64,000 bases of DNA from Cylicocyclus nassatus. Lineage: Eukaryota > Nematoda > Chromadorea > Rhabditida > Strongylidae. The notes beneath the pieces are model-generated. The model was not told the origin of the DNA. It worked only from the letters and a program-made list of their open reading frames with translations, and made no database searches. Location of the stretch: the NCBI GenBank assembly GCA_958299035.1, contig CATQJL010000223.1, positions 9,475,753-9,539,752 on the forward strand. Reading direction: 5' to 3'. Positions 57,054 to 64,000 of the stretch are shown piece after piece. The translations under genes were made by a program, and so were the position numbers. Position 1 is the stretch's first letter. Each line of letters starts with the position of its first letter.

Positions 57054-60000
57054 ATTCCCTTGATTTATCCCCCCAAATTAACGCTTTACTGGACCTTCTC
57101 AGTAGATGGTCGTCGCAGCTGCACTATACCTTACAAATGTATCCTGGTGGTTGCCCCTTCAACCTGCTTCCGAACATGATTGTGGATACAAGCGATTCTT
57201 CCAGCTTTTTGAAGTATGCTTTGAAATAAACCAAGGATGTGTAGGTTTATAATCCTGTTCTTATAGAAAGTATGCAATGATCACAGAAGAAAATAACACT
57301 CCCTTTGAATTTGAGGATCCTCGAGTTGTTTCACTGAAGCGACTATGGTCGTATCTGGTCCATGAAGACCATCTCAAATATTCATTTATCCGTCATATAT
57401 TCTCAGCGCAAAGCCAACAGGCATGTGTCAGGTTCCTAGTGGTGGTTATGCTTTCATCGTAGCAATATTCAGGAGCAGCTTGTGGAGCGCAGTGATATTC
57501 CAGCCGTTGAAGGCACTCAGCCTCTTCCAGGCGCTTTCAAGATCTTTCACAAAGACAGCGAACCAATTGTTGCTTTCGCCTGCAATCAAGTGAATTTTAT
57601 GGTCTAAACTTTATAGTCTAGATTTCGCAACAATGAGAGTGAAAATCTCTCAAAAAAAGAACTACAAAGTAGGGAGGGGCGGAGGGGGTGGGGGTAATGG
57701 TACGAGGAGCCGTTGGTGAATGGGGCGGGGTGCGGTTTTCTTAGCAACCGCTACTTTGCGGACATGGTGAAGTATTAGATAAAGTGGGAGGATTAAGCAC
57801 CAGTTTGTTAGCCCGCTAATCCAATGTAATGTAAAGGTTGACAAATTTTCATTAGTCTTCTCGACTATAGAAAAGCGTTCGATAAATATCTGCACAGCAT
57901 GGCAATTTTAGAAATTTTGGCGGGGCTGGGCAAAGCAGAAAATGTTTCTTGAGTGTAGGGAGAGGTTTGGCATCAGCGCGTATTCCAGAGATTTTTTGTG
58001 GTGCCTACGATTTGTGTGCACCCTGGAATTTTGAAAACTCTGGAGTTTATCTTATGACGGAATTTTGGAAAGCGTAATTTGTGTGAATTCTAAGCTATTT
58101 TTTGAAATTTGCCAATTTGTGGGAGGGTTGTTCGTCACCGGTCCCTGCTGTAAATACGACGCCGATATTTACAGCCGCTGCTAGCCCGTTATTATAGAGT
58201 TGACTATCTCTATACACTTCAGGAGAAGCTCGGATGGTTGGTAGTTTCTACTGGAAGAGAGCTCCAGGAGTTGGACTTATCAGGTGTTTTTGAGAAATGG
58301 AGTGATACATCGTCTTGGTTGTACAATCGCACGGAATTGGACATCAGTCATATATCTATGTCTTTTTGAAAATGGTTCTGTTAAAAGGTTTTTAGGTGAG
58401 CCTTTCAACGGCTTATCGTGATTTGCTGAAGGAGAATGATGATTACCAGCTGGTTGCGGAAAATGCTCATGGGACTGAGAGTCCAGATAGCCCAAATACA
58501 GCCATGGTATGTGCTCAATTATAGTGTTCTCATATATCCTGTCATCGCTGATTGCCTAGAAAATCACTCCGTGGATTATTGATAGAAGTAGAATGGGAGT
58601 GCAGAAGGTGGGTATGAGGTGGTTGTGGACGTCTAGTTTTCGACTTCAGAATTCACTTCGAAATCTGAGAATTGCTTCCCCTAAGTGCTATAATTTGCAG
58701 ATCTCAAAGCGGACGATTCAAGGCATACGAAAAATAGACTCCCATCCAACATCACCTTACTGTGAGTTGCTAAATCAATAACGGTTTTTTATTCAAAACA
58801 GGCGCTTTTGGATTATAGATGTGACTGGTTCTTTTGACGGCTCGATCAGGGTTTGGGAGTGGAATGCCGGACAACCCATATACACCGCCCGCGTCGCTGG
58901 CCAGCATGCCAAGGTGAATTTGATCAGCGCTTCTTTTCGTGTTCAGCATTTTCTTTAGGTTGCAAAGGTAACTTTCTCTTGTAACGGCAAGAAGTTCGCT
59001 GCTGTGGATGGAGATGGTCTACTGTGTCTATGGCAAGTCGACACGTCTACAGAGCACAGGAAGCCATTCTTCGTTAGTAATATTCTTTGTATTGTGCTTC
59101 CCAGAAGTTATGTGCTTTACAGAGTCAAAGATGTCACAGTAAATCAGCTTCGGATGTGAGATTTGTAGACCATAGCTCTACTGTTTTAATAACAGCGGGC
59201 AACTCCTCTGGAGACTCCAATCTTGCTTTGTGGGATACTCTGCTTTCTCAAAGTAGCGCTTTGGTTCATTCATGGGTAGCACATCCGGAAGGAGCCACAG
59301 CAGTCATGTACTTGCCCAGACAGCAAGTGAGCTCCTAATTTCAGTTTTCCATACTATTTGTCATGAAAACAGCTTTAAAGATTGCTGCGCGCAAACTTAG
59401 TACTTTTGTCCTTGCTACGGCTCATGGATGTGGAAATAGAGTTGAGTCTTTGACTTCCTTTTGTATTATCGGATGAGGAACCTGTATATCCCGAAAGATT
59501 TGCCGCCACCTAGTTAGAAAGTTAGTGAAGGTCATGAAGATTCAGCTACGCTGATCTGCACCCAGTCTGCATCTGGTACTAGCTGATTTTGCTTACAGTA
59601 ATCACGCCCTCATCCTACAGTGTATGACGGAATCCTACTAAATTTCGGATTCAAGTTCAGTAGCGATTTTCGTTCGATTGGGATACACATTCGAATTTAA
59701 TTGGATTTCTTTGTTTTGAATTCTAGACGCTTTCCACAAATTTTTTGCCAAACCTTCAAAATTGCGATTTGGAGATTTTAGATGATGCCTTCGAATGATG
59801 ATGTCTTGCTCAAAGACAGTGGCTCCGATCGGCGACTTTGAAGTATTTGCTGCTCTTGATTGCCCCGGATGAGTTAAACGATTTTCGATCTTGAACAGTC
59901 AAGAACGATGAATACCCCAAAATCGTCAATTTGCCCGACCACTGCCTTCAAAACTTCAAAATCTTCTTCTTTTAACTTCCAACTTTTTCCATGGATTTTG

Positions 60001-61049
60001 CTGTAATTTTGGTAAATTTGGTATGGAGGTCTTGACATGCTGTTTCCAAAAATGTTTTTGGTTCTCGAAACCGCAAACGATTTTGTTTGGAATCTTTTGA
60101 TTTTTTTTCACAAATTCCACTGCTAATTTGGTAAAGTTGACAAACAGAAAAAATTTGAGGCGTAGTAGATTGAGATGGTTTAGAGTTCGGCTAAATGTCT
60201 TGTTCCAGTGTTTTAGAGAGAAACATGAAAAACTGTATTGCTCAAAAAATTTCGGAAATCTGGAACTGAAATTGGCATTGAATGAGAATCTATTGAATTT
60301 ATGACCAGACTCTGGCGCGTCAGTTTGCTCGTCAATATCCGGTTCTCTTTTAATCATGGACTTTTTGAAGGACAGCGGCTGATGTTTCAGTGCTTGATCT
60401 CAATTCATATTTTGAATGCTGTTGTCGGGAGTTTCGCTATTTCTCATACTTGGGATCACCGGCGATTATCAGAAAAGCGCTTCATTTGATTTTCGGTCTT
60501 GAACATCAGTAAAAATAGGCTTTATTCTGAATAACTTACCGCAAATTTCAGACGATCGTGTCCAGCGGTCGATACGGCGAATTATGCTTATGGGACATAC
60601 GCAAATGTCAGCTGCGTGAAACCGTGAGAGCTTTTGACTCACATGAGGTCGTTAACGCTTTAGTTACTGACCCCACGCAAAATTTGATTGTAGCGGGGTC
60701 AAGTGACGGCAATGTAAAAGTAAGTACATTTAGGCAAAAAAAGAAATGTGAACTTTGATTATGGCTTGTTCTAGATATGGTCTGCTGACGTGGACTTACA
60801 GTTGATGCATTGCTTTTCCGGCGAACATGTTGCGAAAAGTGGATTCTCTCTTAGACAAGGTCCGTTGATACTCAAAATTACAACAGTTTCCTGTTTAACG
60901 CTTTTCGTGGTAAAAATCATGTGATTTCAGTTGCGCAGTTGACATTGCAAGGTGTACAGCAACTATACATTGACCAAGAACTTCGACTTTTCTCCTCCGG
61001 TGCAGACGGGTGTCTAAAGTTCCGAGCCCTGCAACATTATATCACATAA
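57054..61049 (+). CDS. rbc-1: Rabconnectin-3 alpha / DMXL homologue, C-terminal part
   Basis: DMXL proteins are large WD40 proteins of the RAVE-like complex that regulates V-ATPase assembly on synaptic and endosomal membranes. Thirteen exons trace through: 57054-57213, 57267-57426, 57473-57589, 58223-58359, about 58401-58506, 58560-58607, 58701-58761, 58819-58913, 58959-59072, 59123-59326, 60552-60719, 60775-60859 and 60931-61049 (stop TAA). Signature segments in family order: LKRLWSYLVHEDHLKYSFIR, HKDSEPIVAFACNQ, RELQELDLS, IDSHPTSPY, VTGSFDGSIRVWEWN, FAAVDGDGLLCLWQVD, RCHSKSASDVRFV, LALWDTLLSQSSALVHSW, VSSGRYGELCLWDIR, GSSDGNVKIWS and SSGADGCLKFRAL. These make up the last WD40 propeller blades. 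The gene is 5'-incomplete here; the N-terminal propeller and Rav1-like region would lie upstream, beyond the satellite, or not be contiguous. The junctions at 58359/58401 are uncertain. Confidence 0.93.
59327..60551 (+). other. Large intron (1.2 kb) of the rabconnectin-3 gene
   Basis: It separates two WD40 blade exons, whereas most other introns here are 45-100 bp. The minus-strand 133-aa frame inside has no domain. Repeated words (GATCTTGAACA, TTTTGGTAAATTTGG) suggest an old insertion, but no ends are defined. Confidence 0.5.
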
Positions 61050-61286
61050 ATAAGGCGTCTTAGTGTTAGGTCTTGATTTTCAGTGTATAAGAGGATGTCA
61101 TGCGGTAGAAATCAACAAGGTCAAGTAAATCTCGGTTGAATTTTTGTTGTTTCTCCCGAAATTCCCTAGTCCATGTGTGATCTTAGTCTCTCGTATCCTT
61201 TCTTTGTAGTTTTTACGAGAACCGGTTCACGTGCAGTCTGAAAATCGTCATGTCATTTTTACTGTTTCTGAATGTAGCAGACTTTC

Positions 61287-61292
61287 AATAAA
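61287..61292 (+). terminator. Polyadenylation signal of the rabconnectin-3 gene
   Basis: AATAAA 238 bp after the stop codon and before the PLE tail sequence. Cleavage site not determined. Confidence 0.5.
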
Positions 61293-61450
61293 GTCGAAAA
61301 CCGTAGTGTGTTTGAAATGCACAAATGAAATCAAATATCGTAGGGTGAGTGGTTTCCAAGTTTCCTCCCTTCTTAACCTCGGCATTTTTAGTATATTGTG
61401 AGTAGGTTAGTAAGCCGATCGAGGTTTAGTAGATTTATTAGTAAGTGGCG

Positions 61451-61488
61451 GTCTAACGTTTCGAACTATTCGTCTTCTTCAGAGGCCT
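61451..61488 (-). ncRNA. Hammerhead-like motif near the second PLE
   Basis: On the minus strand: GGCCT, CTGAAGA, AGA, CGAA-TAG-TTCG, AAACGTT, AGACC. Same signature order as at 10845 and 43982, but with three extra bases before the hairpin and a mismatch in stem I. It points away from the PLE that follows, so it may belong to an inverted terminal repeat or another copy. Confidence 0.4.
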
Positions 61489-61839
61489 AAAGTGGTAGGA
61501 GATTTATGATTTAATGTCTATCCCACCAAAAACCTCCTCCACCCCCGGCTAGCCTCGATTTGCCCCAAAATGCTACAAAACAAAATCCTATAACGTGAAA
61601 GACGAACTAACCTCCTCCACCGCCGGCGCGCATTTCGAATTTGGAGGAGGATTAAGAACGGCTCGAGATCGATTTGTGCTTCTATTCGATCTGAAGTCAA
61701 ATCCAGATTTTGTGCCGAGTACGACAAGCTTTGAAGTGCCACTCACAAAAATTCAGGTAACGCTGAGAGCAGCTTACCTTCATTTCACGGCTTTGTTGAT
61801 TCTTCAACTCAAAATGGAAATTCCACTGAATTGACTAGA

Positions 61840-63097
61840 GTCACGGTGATTGGCGATACTCATATCTCTGATAACGCGCTTGGATTTCTTAGTCTAAGTC
61901 CTTCATTTTCTATTGTTCGGAAAGTGGATGGGTCTGTTTTTCGTAAGGTTGTTGGTGGTTTACACAGACTCCGAGACCAACTGAGAACAAGGACTAGACT
62001 TGAAGACAATCACCAAATCTACGGAATGCTCAAAAATCGCAACCAGCACGATTACTTCCACCCATTCCTCTTCCAAGTTTGTTTTATAAAGAAACTCAGC
62101 CTACGGCTGAAGCTGATGTCAAGTTTAAGATTCTATCTGCTGGAGTGCTAAATGCCTACAGTCATCAGGCAAAACATCCACAACCGACCAACTTGACTCA
62201 GTCACAATGGCTTGGTTGCAAAGAAATACGTGATTTAGTCTCTAGTGGCGCTGCACGCATCTCAGTAAGCGATAAGGGAGGCGAATTTGTGATTCTTCCA
62301 TGGATCTTGGACCGGAAAAATCACAGAGCTTCACCTTACTAACATAACGATTTATCATCGGGTGACTGAGAGAGAATTTCAAGCACAATACAAGCGACTA
62401 AATCATGTTTGGATGGATGTAGGAAGAACAGCTGGCCTTCCCGAGAGCTTTCTTAGCAGATTGAAATTAGAAACACCACAGTGCCCATCTTTTACAGCAT
62501 TGTTAAGAATCACAAAATACCCGCTACTGATGACGCGCGCTTTTTGACAGCAGAACAGTTGAAAATTAGACCGATCAAAAGTTGTGTGGGAGGATCAACT
62601 GACCGAATTTCCTGGTTCTTGAATAAAATTGTCAATCAGCTACTGGACAAAGTCCCGTCTCATCCAGCCAACACGAATCACTTCCTGGAACTCCTACGTA
62701 ACACCAATTTGCAAACGCATTGTGTAGCTGAATCTTTTGACGTAGTGTCATTGTACACGAACGTTCAAAATGACGACGCTCTGAGGGCAGTTTCGGAAAT
62801 GTTGAGTAACTTTGGGAGAAAATCCAGACTTTCGGGCTGAGTGAACGATCGGTTATGCTCCTGAATGAAGAGTGTCTCTCTTGTAACATCTTCAGATGGT
62901 CAGGGACAGACTATACTCAGCTGAGAGGTCTTGCGATGGGACAAAGACTTGCTCCAGTACTTGCGGTCTGCTTCATGAGTAGAATAGAAGAGCCATTGCT
63001 GTCGCGTCTAACTCTAATGTACTGTCGTTACATAGACGACTGTTGCGTTATAACCAGGGTCAAGCGTGTTTATGCAATCCTGGACCCTCATTTATGA
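61840..63097 (+). pseudogene. Penelope-like element: N-terminal and RT region, 3'-truncated
   Basis: Read across at least four frame changes. N-terminal region: ALGFLSLSPSFSIVRKVDGS, then SVSDKGGEFVILPW. RT fingers: PIFYSIVKNHKIPA, RPIKSCVGGSTDRISWFLNK. Motif A: FDVVSLYTNV. Motif B region: RGLAMGQRLAPVLAVCFMSR. Motif C: MYCRYIDDCCVI, with both aspartates present. Sequence homology stops about 10 residues later, so thumb and GIY-YIG are missing. The frames (61831-62151, 62079-62342, 62362-62547, 62481-62840, 62855-63097) are therefore parts of one dead gene. Confidence 0.9.
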
Positions 63098-64000
63098 CCC
63101 CCCCTTGAAGGTACCCATCCATACGACCCCCCCCCCCCCTCCCCCCTCCTTCCCTCTCCCCCATCTGTCCCCCTTACCTCCCCTGCCCACATTTCTCGCG
63201 GTAACCTGCATAAACGAATGTCAATCTCAAAAAACACCTGCGTGAGAACTTCAGTGAGGTTTCGGAAGCAGAATTTCTAGGCCAGTGGTGCGCCCAGCAT
63301 CTCTAGCACATATACACACCTTCAATAATGTTTGAGATTCTGCAAGTTTTTTTTTAGAATTTCCAGGCATACTTCAGGCCAGCAAATTCGATTCCCTTAT
63401 GCGACACAAATTTTTACACGGAGAACAAAATGACATTCTTGAACTACAAAAGATGTTTTCGACTAAGAAGCTTACTTCTTACCTCTTGCACAGTTTTTCC
63501 TGCAAAAAAACCGCTTTAGCGCCATCCAGAACGACGTCAAAAACGTGCATGAGCACGGTAGTTTGAAAATTCGTAACTAAGACCAGGAAAAGACTGAAAG
63601 GCTGCAAAGAACAGGTTCCGTAGCATAGTGCCCAGACTATTCATAGAAAAAGTTTCAGTCCTTGAGGAGCAGTGAGCTCGAAAAAATTTAAATCAGGATC
63701 TCGGAAATTTAGTTGCGATCCTAAAAAGCAAAAACTGGGATTTTTGAGCTTAAAATTTTGTAACTTACCAGCGAAGTTATAAAACAGCCTGAAATTCTTA
63801 TGATAAAAACTAGAGGGATGGTCTCGTATTACAGCAAGTTTGCAGCTAACAAGCTTCAGTAGCTCCGGAGAAATTTAGATCAGGCGCAGATACGACCCCC
63901 CCCCTTTTCTCATTTTTTGCTACCATACATAAAATCATAAAAAAATCCGCAGTTTATAAAATAACACCAGATTTCGCACAGCAGTAGCAGGGCTCATCTA
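63098..64000. other. C-tract-rich non-coding end of the window
   Basis: ACGACCCCCCC-type runs occur at both sides (about 63120-63180 and 63893-63903), perhaps marking an unrecognised repeat. No gene seen. Confidence 0.35.

Noticed and set aside
59956..60357. 133-aa minus frame
   Set aside because: It lies within the large rabconnectin-3 intron, is Phe/Lys/Asn-rich, and has no domain.

Overview
The window is animal nuclear DNA, most likely from a nematode (inference). It has small introns (46-60 bp) with TTTCAG/TTTTAG-type acceptors, a spliced rabconnectin-3 (DMXL) gene, a TTTCAG acceptor 3 bp before the ATG of a small secreted-peptide gene (as in SL trans-splicing), and a very dense, nested transposon landscape. 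I see no operons, bacterial genes, rRNA or CRISPR array. Most open frames in the window are chance frames, or frames kept open by repeats.

Layout. 0.1-0.3 kb: fold-back element. 1.36-7.53 kb: decayed BEL/Pao LTR retroelement on the minus strand (gag, protease, RT, RNase H, integrase, one LTR). 7.64-8.02 kb: one fold-back element with another inserted in its right arm. 8.06-15.82 kb: element with long terminal inverted repeats and a 10-bp direct flanking repeat. Its interior is filled by a CR1/Jockey-like LINE (minus strand), and the LINE ORF2 is itself split by a Penelope-like element (PLE) fragment carrying a GIY-YIG domain. 16.5-32.8 kb: gene-poor DNA with fold-back elements, GC-rich repeats, tandem duplications and a chain of four elements joined at TA-rich seams (26.46-29.66 kb).

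32.84-52.37 kb: a giant near-perfect palindrome. Arms of about 7.75 kb (32840-40587 and 44622-52368) flank a 4.03-kb spacer. Each arm carries one copy of a two-exon gene for a secreted, cysteine-rich peptide with the CS-alpha-beta (defensin-like) cysteine signature. The inner junction holds a third, inverted copy of only the 370 bp upstream of that gene. The spacer also holds a TIR element built on a minisatellite and PLE remnants. The right arm ends directly at a 3.3-kb satellite of about 120-bp units with higher-order structure (52.37-55.67 kb). The same unit occurs inside dispersed elements at 28.3 kb and in both arms.

55.7-61.3 kb: a tRNA-like pseudogene and then the 3' part of a rabconnectin-3 homologue on the plus strand, with 13 exons traced from 57.05 to 61.05 kb. 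61.45-63.1 kb: a second PLE copy, truncated just after the RT YIDD motif. The tail is C-tract-rich DNA with no gene seen.

The features most worth follow-up are the palindrome with its duplicated defensin-like gene and its promoter-only third copy, and the hammerhead-like signature at all three PLE loci.
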